Source: Brevundimonas sp. (GTDB taxonomy: Bacteria; Pseudomonadota; Alphaproteobacteria; Caulobacterales; Caulobacteraceae). Taken from it: a stretch of DNA of 64,000 nt. The stretch covers positions 62,001-126,000 of the forward strand of contig NZ_JAQSDK010000026.1 of the NCBI RefSeq assembly GCF_029945885.1, in the 5' to 3' direction. Of the stretch, positions 34,791 to 45,685 are shown one piece after another (position 1 is the first letter of the stretch; the number at the start of each line of letters is the position of its first letter). The notes below the pieces were generated by a model, which was not told the DNA's origin, ran no database searches, and saw only the letters and a program-made list of their open reading frames with translations. Both the position numbers and the translations under genes were made by a program.

Positions 34791-36586
34791 CCGGCCTGCT
34801 GCGGATCGGTTGCGCCTCGGGCTTCTGGGGCGATAGCATGACGGCGGCACCGCAACTCGTCGCGTCGGGAGCGATCGACTTTCTGGTATTCGACTATCTC
34901 GCCGAGATCACGATGGCGATCCTAGCGCGCGCGCGCGTCAAGGATCCCCGCTTCGGATATGCGACCGATTTCGTCGATGTCACGCTTCGCGAAACGCTTT
35001 CCGAAATCGCCCGCCGCAAGATCCGGGTCGTGTCGAACGCCGGCGGGGTCAATCCGATCGCCTGTGGCGAGGCGATCAAGGCGCTCGTCGCCGAACTCGG
35101 CCTCGATCTGACCGTGGCGGTGGTGACCGGCGACGATCTGCTCGGCGACGCCGCGCGCTTTGCCGAGCAAGGCGTGCAGGAGATGTTCTCGAAGGCGCCG
35201 TTTCCAGCCCGGCCGCTGAGCATCAACGCCTATCTCGGCGCGTTTCCGATCGCCGCCGCGCTCGATCGGGGTGCCGATATCGTCGTGACGGGACGCTGCG
35301 TCGACAGCGCGGTGACGTTGGGGCCGTGCATCCATCATTTCGGTTGGACTCCGGACGCGCTCGATCGGCTCGCAGGGGGCAGCCTGGCGGGGCACATCCT
35401 GGAATGCGGCGCGCAGGCAACCGGCGGAGTGTTCACCGACTGGGAGGATGTTCCCGATTATGCCGCGATCGGTTATCCCATCGCCGAGATCGACGAGGAC
35501 GGAAGCTTCACGGTCACCAAGCCGGAGGGCACCGGCGGGTTGGTGTCACGGGGAACGGTTGCCGAGCAGATGCTCTACGAAATCGGCGATCCCCAAGCCT
35601 ATGTTCTGCCCGATGTCACATGCGATTTCAGCGCGGTCGAGATCGCACAGGCGGCACCGCACCGGGTGCGGGTGACGGGCGCTCGTGGTCGCCCTGCACC
35701 ACCGTCCTACAAGGTCTGCGCGACGCACGTCGATGGCCACCGCCTCGCGCTGACGCTGGCGATCTGCGGCATCGACGCCGATCGCAAGGCGCGCGCGGTT
35801 GCCGACGCTGTGTTCGCCCGGATGGCGCGGCGGCTTGCGGCGGCGGGCGCGCCGCCGTTCACCGCGACTTCAGTCGAAGTGCTCGGGGCAGAAGCCTCCT
35901 ATGGCCCCCACGGCCGGATCGTTGCGCCGCGCGAGGTCATCCTGAAGATCGCCGCACGGCATGGGTCGCCGGCGGCGCTCGCCGCGCTGTTGCGCGAGGC
36001 GACCTCGAGCGGAACCTCAATGACTCCCGGCATTACCGGCGTCGGCGGGAATCGCCCCAAGCCGATGCCGATGGTCCGGCTGTTCTCGTTTCTGATCGAC
36101 AAGCGTGAGGTGACACCATCGATCCACGTCGGCGGCGAGACCGTCATGTGCCCCGATGCCGTGTCGCCGGGGTCGCCACCGAGCCCGCCGCCGGCATTTT
36201 TACCTGCTCCCGAACAACCTGTCGGTGAAATGGTCGAGGTTCCACTGGTGGCCCTGGCGTGGGCGCGCAGCGGCGACAAGGGCAACGATGCCAATATCGG
36301 TGTCATCGCCCGTGCTGCCGGCAACCTCCCCTGGATCGCAGCAGCGCTGGATGCCGATACGGTCGCGCGACATTTCGGGTACCTCGGGATCGGATCGGTC
36401 GAGCGGTTCTTCCTGCCCGGAATCGGCGGCTTGAACTTCCTGCTGCACGATGCCCTGGGCGGCGGCGGCACCGCATCGCTGCGCAACGATCCGCAGGGCA
36501 AGGGCCTGGCGCAGATATTGCTCGACCACCCGATACCCGTCCCGATCGCGATCGCCGCGGCGCGGAACAAGGAAACCGCCGCATGA
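34787..36586 (+). CDS. atuA: AtuA family protein (acyclic terpene utilisation)
   Basis: A 599-residue cytoplasmic protein of the AtuA/DUF1446 family. The diagnostic opening is LRIGCASGFWGDSMTAAPQL with FLVFDYLAEITMAILARAR, then VVSNAGGVNPIACGEAIKAL and DIVVTGRCVDSAVTLGPCIH. The C-terminal domain (VALAWARSGDKGNDANIGVI ... FLPGIGGLNFLLHDALGGG) is the small AtuA-associated domain, fused here. The family is genetically required for citronellol growth in Pseudomonas, but its reaction is not established. ATGA overlaps on both sides place it in the middle of the operon. Confidence 0.92.
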   Translation: MTGLLRIGCASGFWGDSMTAAPQLVASGAIDFLVFDYLAEITMAILARARVKDPRFGYATDFVDVTLRETLSEIARRKIRVVSNAGGVNPIACGEAIKALVAELGLDLTVAVVTGDDLLGDAARFAEQGVQEMFSKAPFPARPLSINAYLGAFPIAAALDRGADIVVTGRCVDSAVTLGPCIHHFGWTPDALDRLAGGSLAGHILECGAQATGGVFTDWEDVPDYAAIGYPIAEIDEDGSFTVTKPEGTGGLVSRGTVAEQMLYEIGDPQAYVLPDVTCDFSAVEIAQAAPHRVRVTGARGRPAPPSYKVCATHVDGHRLALTLAICGIDADRKARAVADAVFARMARRLAAAGAPPFTATSVEVLGAEASYGPHGRIVAPREVILKIAARHGSPAALAALLREATSSGTSMTPGITGVGGNRPKPMPMVRLFSFLIDKREVTPSIHVGGETVMCPDAVSPGSPPSPPPAFLPAPEQPVGEMVEVPLVALAWARSGDKGNDANIGVIARAAGNLPWIAAALDADTVARHFGYLGIGSVERFFLPGIGGLNFLLHDALGGGGTASLRNDPQGKGLAQILLDHPIPVPIAIAAARNKETAA

Positions 36587-37725
36587 CTCACGCGTCTCCC
36601 CATCACACCGAGGCGCACCAGGCCTTTCGAGAATCCGTGCGCCGCTTCGTTGCCGACGAGATCACGCCTTTTGCGGCCGAATGGGACGAGGCCGAGGAAT
36701 TTCCGCGCGCCCTCTACGCGCGGGCCGCGGAAATCGGTCTCCTCGGGCTAGGCTTTCCGGAGGAATATGGCGGAATCGCCTCCGACCGCCACTTTCGGAT
36801 CATCGCTTCGCAGGAACTGGCGCGCGCCGGCAGCGGCGGCGTTTCGGCGGGACTGATGAGCCACTCGATCGGCGCTCCGCCGATCGCAGCGCTGGGCAGC
36901 GACGCGATGAAGCGCAGAGTGCTGCCTGATATATTGACGGGACGCAAAATCTCCGCGCTGGCGATCACCGAACCGGGCGGCGGGTCCGATGTCGCCCAGC
37001 TGCGGACAACGGCACGCCGCGACGGCGACGACTATGTCGTCAACGGCGAGAAGACTTACATCACCTCTGGGATGCGCGCCGATTACTACACGGTGGCGGT
37101 GCGAACCGGTGGGCCCGGCGCGCGCGGCGTGTCGCTCCTGCTGATCGAACGTGATCGCGCGGGCTTCACGCGCACCAAGCTCGCCAAGACCGGGTGGTGG
37201 GCTTCGGACACCGCCACCTTGTGGTTCGATGACTGCCGCGTGCCGGCCGACAATTTGATCGGCAGCGAGAATGACGGCTTTCGCGGCGTCATGCTCAACT
37301 TCAACGACGAGCGCATGGGACTCGCGGCGTCTTCGCTCGCCTTTGCCAAGGTGGCGTATGAGGATGCGCTGGATTGGGCGCGTTTGCGCAACACCTTCGG
37401 GGCCCCGCTGATCGAGCGGCAGGTGATCCGTCACAAACTGGTCGACATGGCGCAACGGATCGCCGCGGGCGAAGCGTATCTGGAATCGATCGCATGGCGG
37501 GTCGATCAAGGCGAAGCGCCGATCGCGGACCTGTGCATGCTCAAGAATCACGCCACCCAGACCCTGGCGCACTGCGCCTCCGAAGCCGTCCAGATCCTGG
37601 GCGGCGCGGGGTATATGCGCGGCTCGCGGGTCGAGCGCATCGCGCGCGAGGTCAAGGTCAACGCGATCGGCGGCGGTGCCGAGGAGATCATGAAGGATCT
37701 GGCCAGCCGGCATCTGGGCTGGTGA
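36583..37725 (+). CDS. Acyl-CoA dehydrogenase (second in the Atu-like operon)
   Basis: A 380-residue acyl-CoA dehydrogenase: LAITEPGGGSDVAQLRTTAR, YVVNGEKTYITSGMRADYYT, FDDCRVPADNLIG, and C-terminal QILGGAGYMRGSRVERIARE followed by AIGGGAEEIM. ATG 36583 overlaps the AtuA stop. The frame is open upstream only because it crosses atuA. Pseudomonas atu clusters have one dehydrogenase in this position set; the extra enzyme could handle a saturated or shorter branched intermediate. Exact substrate unknown. Confidence 0.9.
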   Translation: MTHASPHHTEAHQAFRESVRRFVADEITPFAAEWDEAEEFPRALYARAAEIGLLGLGFPEEYGGIASDRHFRIIASQELARAGSGGVSAGLMSHSIGAPPIAALGSDAMKRRVLPDILTGRKISALAITEPGGGSDVAQLRTTARRDGDDYVVNGEKTYITSGMRADYYTVAVRTGGPGARGVSLLLIERDRAGFTRTKLAKTGWWASDTATLWFDDCRVPADNLIGSENDGFRGVMLNFNDERMGLAASSLAFAKVAYEDALDWARLRNTFGAPLIERQVIRHKLVDMAQRIAAGEAYLESIAWRVDQGEAPIADLCMLKNHATQTLAHCASEAVQILGGAGYMRGSRVERIAREVKVNAIGGGAEEIMKDLASRHLGW

Positions 37726-37759
37726 GCAGTACAAATCAGAAAGTCCGAGGAGTAGGGTC

Positions 37760-39343
37760 ATGACCGCGGTATCCCCGATGCGCCCATCGATCATCGATCG
37801 CGTCGCGATCGGCGATCTGCTCCGCCGCGCGGGGCGACGCTATGGCGCGCACCCGGCAACGCGCGAGGATGGCCGGACGACCACCTTCGCCGAACTGGAC
37901 CGCGCAGCCAACCGGGTCGCCAACGCACTGTGTTCCGAGTCGCTGACGCCCGGCGCCAAGATCGTCACGCTGTGCGAAAACTCGACCGAATTCCTCGCGA
38001 CGATCTTCGGCATCCACAAATCCGGCCGCGTCTGGGTGCCCGTCAACGCGATGCTGGCGACGGACGACATTCGCTACATCATCGAACATTGCGAAGCCGA
38101 ACTGGTGATCGTCGATACGGTGTTTCTCGAACGGACTGGGTTCGCCACGATGCTCGTCGGCCTGGGCATTCCGCTTCGTGAATGCGGCGGCAGTGCGCGG
38201 CGCGGCGCCGCGGCGGGGTCGCCCGTCGCGGCACTCGAACCCGGCCGGTCGGAGATCGAGCCCGATGTCGTGATCGGCGATCGCGACCTGGCGCTCATCA
38301 TGTACACCAGCGGCACCACGTCCCGGCCCAAGGGCGTGATGCACACCCATCTGGCGGTCTATTTCGCGACGCTCGGCAACATCGTCGAGGACGGGCCCGT
38401 GCGGGGTGACATCGGCACCTGCATGATGCCGATGTTCCACTGCGCGCAGCACTCGCTGTGCCTGAGCTATCTCGCCGCCGGCTGCACGATGGTGATGCTC
38501 AAGGGCTTCGCTGCCGATCGCCTGATCGCGGCGATCGAGGCGGAACGCATCAGCTTCGTCTTCGCGTTGCCGCTGATGTACGCGGCGTTGCTGGCGCATC
38601 CCGAACGCGAGAAGCGCGATCTGGCCTCGCTGCGGCATTGCCTCTACGCGATGGCGCCGATGCCGAAGCCGCTACTGCTGCGCCTGATCGAGGAATTCTG
38701 TCCCAGGTTCGCGCTTGGCTCGGGCCAGACCGAGATTTTTCCGATGACCACCCTGTTCAAGCCCGCCGAGCAATCGCGGCGCTTCGGCAATTACTGGGGT
38801 GAGGTCGGAATCATCGACGACATGGTGATCATGGACGACAAGGGCGAGATCGTGCCCGATGGTGTCGTGGGCGAGATCGTTCATCGCGGCCCCAACGCGA
38901 TGATCGGTTATCTGAAGGATCAGCCGGCAACAGACGCCGCGAGCGCCTTTGGCTGGCACCATACCGGCGATCTCGGCATGATCGATCCTGACGGGCAGTT
39001 GCTGTTCGTCGATCGCAAAAAGGACATGATCAAGAGTGGCGGCGAAAATGTCGCCTCCGTCAAGGTCGAGGAGGTGCTGTTGCGGCATCCCGCGGTCGCC
39101 AACGCCGCCGTGGTCGGCCTGTCCCACCCGCACTGGACCGAGGCGGTCGCCGGCTTCGTGACGCTGAAGCCCGGAGCATCAGCCAGCGGGGAGGAATTCA
39201 TCGCGCATTGCCGCGCGCATCTGAGCGGATACGAAACGCCCAAGCTGGTCGAGATACTCGTCGCCTTTCCAATGACGGCGACGGGCAAGATCCAGAAGCA
39301 GGCGCTGCGCGACAAGTATGGCCATTGGTTCGCAAACGCTTGA
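37760..39343 (+). CDS. atuH: AMP-forming acyl-CoA ligase (AtuH-like)
   Basis: A 527-residue ANL-superfamily ligase: P-loop IMYTSGTTSRPKGVMHTH, core WHHTGDLGMIDPDGQLLFVD, RKKDMIKSGGENVASVKVEE and C-terminal FPMTATGKIQKQALRDKY with the catalytic Lys. It should activate the terpenoid or branched acid (for example citronellic acid) to the CoA ester. GGAG lies upstream of the ATG, 34 bp after the dehydrogenase. Last gene of the operon; homology ends 59 bp before an IS3 scar. The atuH symbol is by context. Confidence 0.85.
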   Translation: MTAVSPMRPSIIDRVAIGDLLRRAGRRYGAHPATREDGRTTTFAELDRAANRVANALCSESLTPGAKIVTLCENSTEFLATIFGIHKSGRVWVPVNAMLATDDIRYIIEHCEAELVIVDTVFLERTGFATMLVGLGIPLRECGGSARRGAAAGSPVAALEPGRSEIEPDVVIGDRDLALIMYTSGTTSRPKGVMHTHLAVYFATLGNIVEDGPVRGDIGTCMMPMFHCAQHSLCLSYLAAGCTMVMLKGFAADRLIAAIEAERISFVFALPLMYAALLAHPEREKRDLASLRHCLYAMAPMPKPLLLRLIEEFCPRFALGSGQTEIFPMTTLFKPAEQSRRFGNYWGEVGIIDDMVIMDDKGEIVPDGVVGEIVHRGPNAMIGYLKDQPATDAASAFGWHHTGDLGMIDPDGQLLFVDRKKDMIKSGGENVASVKVEEVLLRHPAVANAAVVGLSHPHWTEAVAGFVTLKPGASASGEEFIAHCRAHLSGYETPKLVEILVAFPMTATGKIQKQALRDKYGHWFANA

Positions 39344-39401
39344 GTCGGTGATCCTGGAGCGCCGTAACCAACGAACCATCACCGCGCCATCTTTCCTCCT
39401 T

Positions 39402-39860
39402 GAGACCAAAGCTGGTCTCATGGACTCGCCTGATCTGCTCTCTGATCTCGTCAGCGCGGCGGGCACGAGCCGAGCGCTTGCCTGGGTCAACAAGGCGCAT
39501 GGCGTGTTGGTGGTAGGAAGAGGGGGCGATTGCCAGTTTGCGGCAGATCGGCTCGATGCCCAGTTCCTTGCGATGATCGTCGATGAACGACATCACCATT
39601 TGCCTTGGCGGTCGAGCTCCGCCTGCGCAAAATGCGCAGAGGCCTTTCGCAGGATCTCGGTCGCCCGGCGAAGCTCTTTCACCTCGCGCTCAAGCAGCCT
39701 GAGCCGATCTGCGTTCGCCGGAGACGGCTGCGGCACCGGCCCCGCCGTGCAGCCGATCTTCGCTGCAATCGAGGTCATTGCGGCCTATTCAGAACCGTAG
39801 TCCACCCGGTGCTCACCAACCGTCCGAACCGCTCGCGGACCTCGGCGAAAGATTGTCCTG
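39402..39860 (-). pseudogene. IS3 family transposase remnant (orfA and orfB pieces)
   Basis: On the minus strand, pieces of OrfA ([55 protein letters not shown]) are followed by the start of OrfB ([31 protein letters not shown]). An in-frame stop precedes MTSIAAK. About 20 residues are missing inside OrfA, and OrfB stops abruptly at FGL. The DDE core is gone. It marks the junction between the Atu-like and alk modules. Confidence 0.8.
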
Positions 39861-39995
39861 ACACGCTCCGGGCGAATCGCCGAATCCAGCCGCTCACGCG
39901 AAAATCACCCCGCCCGAAGACGCCAGTCAAAACCAAAACCCGGTCGCTCCGGCCTTCAGTCAGCCCGACGCTGGACCGTGGTTGAGAAATCCGGG

Positions 39996-41621
39996 TTAGG
40001 GCGCTTTGTATCCGCGAAAATCGTCCCTGAGTTTCGTCTTGAGAAGTTTGCCGGTGGCCGTATGCGGCAAGCTATCAACAAAGACGACATCATCTGGAAT
40101 CCACCACTTTGCGACCTTGCCCTCGAACCAATTCAGCAACCCCTCGCGCGTCACCACAGAATCAGGTCGTCTCACAACGACGAGCAGCGGACGCTCATCC
40201 CATTGGGGGTGGACGATGCCAATCACTGCGGCTTCCTGGACAGCAGGATGCCCCATGGCGATATTCTCCAGGTCGATCGAACTGATCCACTCACCGCCCG
40301 ATTTGATAACGTCCTTCGAGCGGTCGGTGATCGTCATATAGCCATGCGGATTGAGGGTGCAGACGTCGCCGGTTTGAAACCATCCATTGCCGGTGAACGC
40401 CGAGGCGCCTTCGCCACGAAAGTAGGATCTTGCGACCCAGGGACCTCGGACCAGCAGGTTTCCGAACGCAACGCCGTCCTTGGGCAACTCGCGACCCGCG
40501 TCATCGACGATCTTCAAGCTGACGCCGAAGATCGGTCGACCCTGCTTGGCGATCAGGTCGTATTGCGCCTCCGCCGGGAGATCGCGCTCACCGCGCCGCA
40601 TCGAGGTGATCGTACCCAGCGGGCTCATCTCTGTCATGCCCCAGCCCTGCAGGACGCGCACCCCGTGCTCCTTGTCAAAGCGTTCGACCATGGCGCGCGG
40701 CGGCGCCGAGCCGCCAATCAGCGTGCGCTTCAGCTTGTCCAGGCGTCGGCCATTGGCTTCGCAATAGTGCAACAGTTCGAGCCAAACCGTGGGCACGCCG
40801 GCGGCCATGGTGACGGCTTCGCTCTCGAAAAGTTGGAACAGACTGGCGCCGTCCATCTTGAAACCCGGGAACACAAGCTTGGCGCCGACCATCGGGGCTG
40901 CATAAGGAATGCCCCAGGCGTTGGCGTGGAACATCGGCACGACCGGTAGGATCGTGTCGTCGGCCGTGAAGCCCATCGCATCGGCGCCGTTGACGGCGTA
41001 GCCATGCAGGATCGTTGAGCGGTGGCTGTAAAGCACACCTTTCGGTTCCCCTGTGGTCCCGGAGGTGTAGCAGAGCGACGCGGCGGTGTTCTCATCGAAC
41101 TCTGGCCAGTCAAACGCCTCGTCCTGGGCGGCCACCAGGTCCTCGTAACACAGCAGATTGGGCAGGACGCTGTCGGCCGGCATGTGCGCGCGGTCGGTCA
41201 TCACGATGATACCCTGCACGTCGTCCAGATCACCGCAGAGCCCTTCAAGAATGGCGAGCACATTCAGGTCGACGAAGATGAACCTGTCATCGGCATGGTT
41301 GATGATATAGGCGATCTGCTCCGGAAAGAGGCGCGGATTAAGCGTGTGGCAGATGGCGCCGCTCCCGGAGACCGCGAAATAGATCTCGAAATGGCGATAG
41401 CCGTTCCACGCCAGGGTGCCGATCCGGTCGCCCGGCACGACGCCCAGCGCCTTGAGGGCATTGGCAAGTTGGCGCGAGCGCCTTGCGGCGTCGGCATACG
41501 TGTACCGGTGAATCGGGCCTTCGACCGACCGCGACACGATCTCGTTGTCGCCGTGATACTCAGCCGCATGCTCGATGATCTGCGAGATCAGCAGCGGTCG
41601 GTCCATCATGAGACCCAACAT
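39996..41621 (-). CDS. alkK: Medium-chain acyl-CoA synthetase AlkK
   Basis: A 541-residue acyl-CoA ligase. It opens MLGLMMDRPLLISQIIEHAA and shows LCYTSGTTGEPKGVLYSHRS, VPMFHANAWGIPYAAPMVGA, WGMTEMSPLGTITS and IKSGGEWISSIDLENIAMGH. These match the AlkK family of the Pseudomonas OCT plasmid closely. It activates the fatty acid made from the alkane by AlkB, AlkJ and AlkH for beta-oxidation. AAGGAT lies upstream of the ATG. It follows alkL after 54 bp and is last in the operon, whereas in GPo1 alkK precedes alkL. Confidence 0.93.
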   Translation of the reverse strand: MLGLMMDRPLLISQIIEHAAEYHGDNEIVSRSVEGPIHRYTYADAARRSRQLANALKALGVVPGDRIGTLAWNGYRHFEIYFAVSGSGAICHTLNPRLFPEQIAYIINHADDRFIFVDLNVLAILEGLCGDLDDVQGIIVMTDRAHMPADSVLPNLLCYEDLVAAQDEAFDWPEFDENTAASLCYTSGTTGEPKGVLYSHRSTILHGYAVNGADAMGFTADDTILPVVPMFHANAWGIPYAAPMVGAKLVFPGFKMDGASLFQLFESEAVTMAAGVPTVWLELLHYCEANGRRLDKLKRTLIGGSAPPRAMVERFDKEHGVRVLQGWGMTEMSPLGTITSMRRGERDLPAEAQYDLIAKQGRPIFGVSLKIVDDAGRELPKDGVAFGNLLVRGPWVARSYFRGEGASAFTGNGWFQTGDVCTLNPHGYMTITDRSKDVIKSGGEWISSIDLENIAMGHPAVQEAAVIGIVHPQWDERPLLVVVRRPDSVVTREGLLNWFEGKVAKWWIPDDVVFVDSLPHTATGKLLKTKLRDDFRGYKAP

Positions 41622-41675
41622 TTGGGATCATCCTTAATTACTCAAATCCATCATCGACGGGCGGCCCGAGTGAAC

Positions 41676-42362
41676 CTAAAATCGGTAAGTCAATCCAACG
41701 TTCGCCAGGATCGGCTTGATATCCAGGGTCGCCTGCACCGGCGCGCCCCCCAGCGATCCGGACGCGTCCGTGGAAAAGGGGACGTAGCGGACGTCGGCGT
41801 TCAGCATCCATGCCGGATTGAGGTCATAACGAACGCCCGCCTGGACCGCCGGGGCCCAGCTGTCGTCGATGTCGAAGTCGGTCAGAGCCCTGTCTTTCTT
41901 TTTCAGGAAGACGATTCGTCCCACGCCCAGTCCGAGATAGGGATGGACCGGGCCGAGACCGTTGAAATGGTACTGGGCCGAAAGGATCACTGGACCGAAA
42001 TCGACCTCGGCCAGCGTTCCGAGAGCTCCGATGGAACCGGCGCCGTCGATTTCCGCGGTCGGCGGCACGCCGAGAAACAGATCAACCGCGACATTGGGTG
42101 TGAAAAAATATCCCACATCGACGGTCACCGAGCTCACGTCGTCGATGCTGATGTTGGAACCGGGGACGGGTCCGCCGCCCAGGGTGATGTCCGACGCCTC
42201 CTCATCCACGAAGACCTGGGTTGCATTCACGCTGACGGCCCACCGCCTGAAATTTCCCGCATCCTGGGCCGCAGCGGCCGAGGCTGAGAATGCGCTGAAG
42301 GCGGCGACCGCCGCGGCGAATTGTGAAAGCCGTATAGACATGGATTTGCCATTCTGACTCAT
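41676..42362 (-). CDS. alkL: Outer-membrane alkane uptake protein AlkL (OmpW family)
   Basis: A 228-residue OmpW-type eight-stranded barrel. Signal peptide FAAAVAAFSAFSASAAAAQ; barrel segments WAVSVNATQVFVDEE, GYFFTPNVAVDLFLGVPPTA, VDFGPVILSAQYHFNG, HPYLGLGVGRIVFLKKKD, YDLNPAWMLNADVRYVPF; aromatic C-terminus TYRF. These follow AlkL of GPo1 along its length. It should let hydrophobic substrates cross the LPS layer. GGGAGGAC is upstream of the ATG. It lies between alkJ and alkK in the operon. Confidence 0.93.
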   Translation of the reverse strand: MSQNGKSMSIRLSQFAAAVAAFSAFSASAAAAQDAGNFRRWAVSVNATQVFVDEEASDITLGGGPVPGSNISIDDVSSVTVDVGYFFTPNVAVDLFLGVPPTAEIDGAGSIGALGTLAEVDFGPVILSAQYHFNGLGPVHPYLGLGVGRIVFLKKKDRALTDFDIDDSWAPAVQAGVRYDLNPAWMLNADVRYVPFSTDASGSLGGAPVQATLDIKPILANVGLTYRF

Positions 42363-42495
42363 GGAACTGTCCTCCCTAAAGTGCTTCGTCCCTGTTGACG
42401 GGATCGGCGTTTGTTGATGGTTCGCGGTAAATTCCGGTGTCTGGGGCCGCGACTGTCCCGCGCGAGAATCCGGCCCGTCTTTTTTTGACGCTGGA

Positions 42496-44124
42496 CTAAT
42501 GAGGTGCCTCCCCGGAAGCGCTGGACGCGAGTTTCGTCTTGCCGAGAATGAGTTCCGCGGCTCTTTCCGCGATCATCATCGTCGGGGCGTTGGTGTTGCC
42601 GGCCACCAGCGTGGGCATGATGGACGCATCCACGACCCGAAGGCCCTGCACCCCGCGCACCCGGAGCGCCGGATCGACGACCGAGGCCGGATCACGCCCC
42701 ATCCGGCACGTTCCCACGGGATGGTAGATCGTCTCGGCCCGCCGACGGATGTCCGCCACGATGTCCGCGTCGGTCTGGACCGCCGCCCCCGGAACCAGTT
42801 CGGTCCTGGAATAGGCCGCCATCGACGGCGCCGATAGGATTCGCCGCCCCAGCTTCACCGCCGCGACCATGGTCTGGATGTCTTCCGGGGCGGACAGGTA
42901 CCGCGGGTCGATCAGCGGGTCGTCGAGCGGATCGGAGCTTTTCAGCCCGATCCTTCCCCGGCTCCTGGGCAGGAGATCGCAGACGTGCAGGGTGTAGCCG
43001 TATCCGAACGCCAGCTCCCGGCCATGATCCTTCAACAGGGTCGGCAGGAAATGGAACTGGATGTTCGGCCGCGATCGCTCTGGCGAACTTTTCGTGAACC
43101 CGCCGGATTCCGCCACATTGCTCGTCAGAAGCCCTCTTCCGAACAGGACGTACGAAAGGACGCCCGCCAGGGCCCGTGGAATGAACGACAATGCGATGCC
43201 GATCGGCGTGCGGTCTTTCGATTCATGCATGATCGTGATGTCGAGGTGATCCTGCAGATTCTTTCCGACCTCCGGACTGTCCACGACCACCGGAATGCCG
43301 TGGGCTTTCAACTCGGCGGCGTCGCCGATTCCCGACAGCAACAGCAGCTGGGGCGAATTGACCGCCCCGCCCGACAGGATGACCTCGCCGCCGTCGGTGC
43401 GCACATCGACCAGCCTGCCCCCGGCCGAATAGGTCACCCCGACTGCCCTTCGGCCTTCCAGAATGACCCGGGTCGCCCGCGCGCCCGTGACGATCGTCAG
43501 GTTCGGGCGGTTCCTGGCCTTTGAAAGAAAGGCGCGCGCGGAACTCCAGCGTCGGCCCCGGCGCTGCGTAACCTGATAGCGGCCGACGCCGGCTTGGGTT
43601 TTTCCATTGAAGTCCGGGACGTGCGGGAGCTGGACTTCCTGTCCGGCTTCGACGAAGGCCCGGCTCAGGGGGTTGAACGTTCGCAGATCGCTGACGTGAA
43701 GCTCGCCGCCGCCGCCATGAAACTCGTCGTTCCCGAACCTTTCATTGGCCTCCATCCGCTTGAATAGCGGAAGCACATTCTCGTACGACCAGATCGGGTC
43801 GGCCGCCTCGCCCCAGGCATCATAGTCGTCCGGATGGCCGCGGATGTAGATCATGGCGTTGATCGAGCTGGACCCGCCGAGCGTCTTGCCGCGAGGCCAG
43901 AACAGCCGGCGATCGTCGAGATTGGCCTGGGGTTCCGTGTCAAAGGCCCAGTTGAGCGTCTTGCTCTTCGAGAGAAGGGCGATCCCGATGGGCATGTGTA
44001 TCAATGCGCTGCGATCCGGCGGACCCGCCTCGAGCAGGCAGACACGGGTCTTTGGATTCGCCGACAGGCGTTCGGCTAACAGACATCCGGCGGATCCCGC
44101 CCCCACAATGATGTAGTCAAACAT
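42496..44124 (-). CDS. alkJ: FAD-dependent alcohol dehydrogenase AlkJ (GMC family)
   Basis: A 542-residue GMC oxidoreductase starting [20 protein letters not shown] (ADP-binding motif). It has the GMC signatures [20 protein letters not shown] and [20 protein letters not shown], plus the C-terminal [10 protein letters not shown] and [19 protein letters not shown]. It passes electrons from medium-chain 1-alkanols to the respiratory chain, forming aldehydes, and is usually membrane-associated. ATG 44124 has GGGGAAG upstream and matches the family start; an ATG at 44142 adds six residues. It is 43 bp downstream of alkH. Confidence 0.94.
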   Translation of the reverse strand: MFDYIIVGAGSAGCLLAERLSANPKTRVCLLEAGPPDRSALIHMPIGIALLSKSKTLNWAFDTEPQANLDDRRLFWPRGKTLGGSSSINAMIYIRGHPDDYDAWGEAADPIWSYENVLPLFKRMEANERFGNDEFHGGGGELHVSDLRTFNPLSRAFVEAGQEVQLPHVPDFNGKTQAGVGRYQVTQRRGRRWSSARAFLSKARNRPNLTIVTGARATRVILEGRRAVGVTYSAGGRLVDVRTDGGEVILSGGAVNSPQLLLLSGIGDAAELKAHGIPVVVDSPEVGKNLQDHLDITIMHESKDRTPIGIALSFIPRALAGVLSYVLFGRGLLTSNVAESGGFTKSSPERSRPNIQFHFLPTLLKDHGRELAFGYGYTLHVCDLLPRSRGRIGLKSSDPLDDPLIDPRYLSAPEDIQTMVAAVKLGRRILSAPSMAAYSRTELVPGAAVQTDADIVADIRRRAETIYHPVGTCRMGRDPASVVDPALRVRGVQGLRVVDASIMPTLVAGNTNAPTMMIAERAAELILGKTKLASSASGEAPH

Positions 44125-44167
44125 AACTTCCCCCATGTCCATGCGTTATTTCATTATCTTCTTGTCA

Positions 44168-45622
44168 TTATCCAAGGATACGAACAGTCAGATCGATGAG
44201 TTGTTTCACGCGTGTTGTATAGGGTGGGAAAAGAAGTCCCAAGATAGAAAACTTGTCCCTCAAAATAGCGCGTTCGTGCGAAAATGCCTTGAAGCCGTAG
44301 AAACCGTGCGCGGTTCCGATACCGCTGTTGTTGACGCCGCCAAACGGCAGATTTGGATGCAGGAAATGGACGACGTTGTTGTTGACGCAGACACCACCGG
44401 AACTGGTTCGTTCGATGATATATTCCCGGATAGAGTCGTCTTCGCTATAGATGTATATGGCGAGTGGTTTTGGACCGGCGTTGATGGCGTCGATGACGCT
44501 GCTGATGTCATCATATTCGATGACGGGAAGAACCGGACCGAATATTTCTTCCTGGGAAATCGCCATCTGAGGCGTCGTCCCGCCGAGTATGGTCGGTGAG
44601 AAGTAGTTCTGGCCCGGATCTCGCACCCCGCCTTCCAGGACGGTCGCGCCGCGCGATGTGGCGTCGTCGGTCAGGGCGCTCAGACGTTCGAAATGCCGCC
44701 GATTTACGATCCGGCAGTAGTCCGGACCGCTTTTCTGCTGGCTGTCTGTCTGCCCATAGACCCGCTTGATCTCGCGCCGGAGCGCATCGACCAGAGCCGG
44801 GGCCTGGTCGCGAGCGACATAGACATGATCCGGAGCGATGCAGGTCTGGCCGTTATTCGCGAACTTGCCCCAGACGATCTTGCGGGCCGCGTGTTCGATA
44901 TTCGCGGTCGAGCCGACGATGGTCGGGGACTTGCCCCCCAGCTCGAGCGTCACGGATGTCAGATGTTTCGCCGCGGCCGCCATGACGATCTTGCCTACCT
45001 GGGGACTGCCGGTGAAGAAGATGTGGTCGAAGGGCAGATCCAGCAGGGCCTGCGAAACCTGGGCGTCGCCTTCGCAGACGGCGACGAGATCCCTGGGGAA
45101 GGTCTCCTCGGCAATGTCTTTGATCAGGGCGGACGTCGCCGGCGTCAGTTCGGAGGGCTTGATGATGGCGGTGTTTCCGGCCGCCAAGGCCGACACCAGG
45201 GGGCCGAAGCTGAGATTGACCGGGTAGTTCCACGGGGAAATTATCAGGCAGACGCCTTTGGCCTGATAGCGGACCTCCGCGGCGGTTCCGAACATCCCCA
45301 GCGAGCCGTGAACCCGGTGCGGCCTCAGCCAGGATCGGAGGTGGCGCCGGGCATGGGATATTTCCTGATAGACCGGAAAGAGTTCGGTCAGACGCACCTC
45401 GGATTCCGGCTTCCTGAAATCCGCGTAGAGCGCTTCGATGATGTCGTTTTCCCGGCGCTTCAGCGTCGCCTTCAGACGCGACAGCATGGCCAGCCGCGCC
45501 TTCAGCGTGAATTTCGCCCTGTTCTCCATGGCTGATCGGCGCTGCGATGCGAACAGGGACTCGATCGACCCTCCGGCGCCGGGATGAACCGGCGCCGGGC
45601 CGGTGACTGCACGAACGCTCAT
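44168..45622 (-). CDS. alkH: Aldehyde dehydrogenase AlkH
   Basis: A 484-residue NAD(P)+-dependent aldehyde dehydrogenase of the AlkH/ALDH3 group. [54 protein letters not shown] with the general-base Glu, catalytic Cys in [29 protein letters not shown], and [20 protein letters not shown] near the end, plus a membrane-prone C-terminal tail ([16 protein letters not shown]). It oxidises the aldehyde from AlkJ to the fatty acid. GGGGAGG precedes the ATG. The sequence is less GC-rich at its 3' end than the flanks. Confidence 0.94.
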   Translation of the reverse strand: MSVRAVTGPAPVHPGAGGSIESLFASQRRSAMENRAKFTLKARLAMLSRLKATLKRRENDIIEALYADFRKPESEVRLTELFPVYQEISHARRHLRSWLRPHRVHGSLGMFGTAAEVRYQAKGVCLIISPWNYPVNLSFGPLVSALAAGNTAIIKPSELTPATSALIKDIAEETFPRDLVAVCEGDAQVSQALLDLPFDHIFFTGSPQVGKIVMAAAAKHLTSVTLELGGKSPTIVGSTANIEHAARKIVWGKFANNGQTCIAPDHVYVARDQAPALVDALRREIKRVYGQTDSQQKSGPDYCRIVNRRHFERLSALTDDATSRGATVLEGGVRDPGQNYFSPTILGGTTPQMAISQEEIFGPVLPVIEYDDISSVIDAINAGPKPLAIYIYSEDDSIREYIIERTSSGGVCVNNNVVHFLHPNLPFGGVNNSGIGTAHGFYGFKAFSHERAILRDKFSILGLLFPPYTTRVKQLIDLTVRILG

Positions 45623-45685
45623 TCGGCCCTCCCCAAGGAATTCGCCAGATTGCCGAGCCGGAAGACGATCGTCCGCTCGAATGGA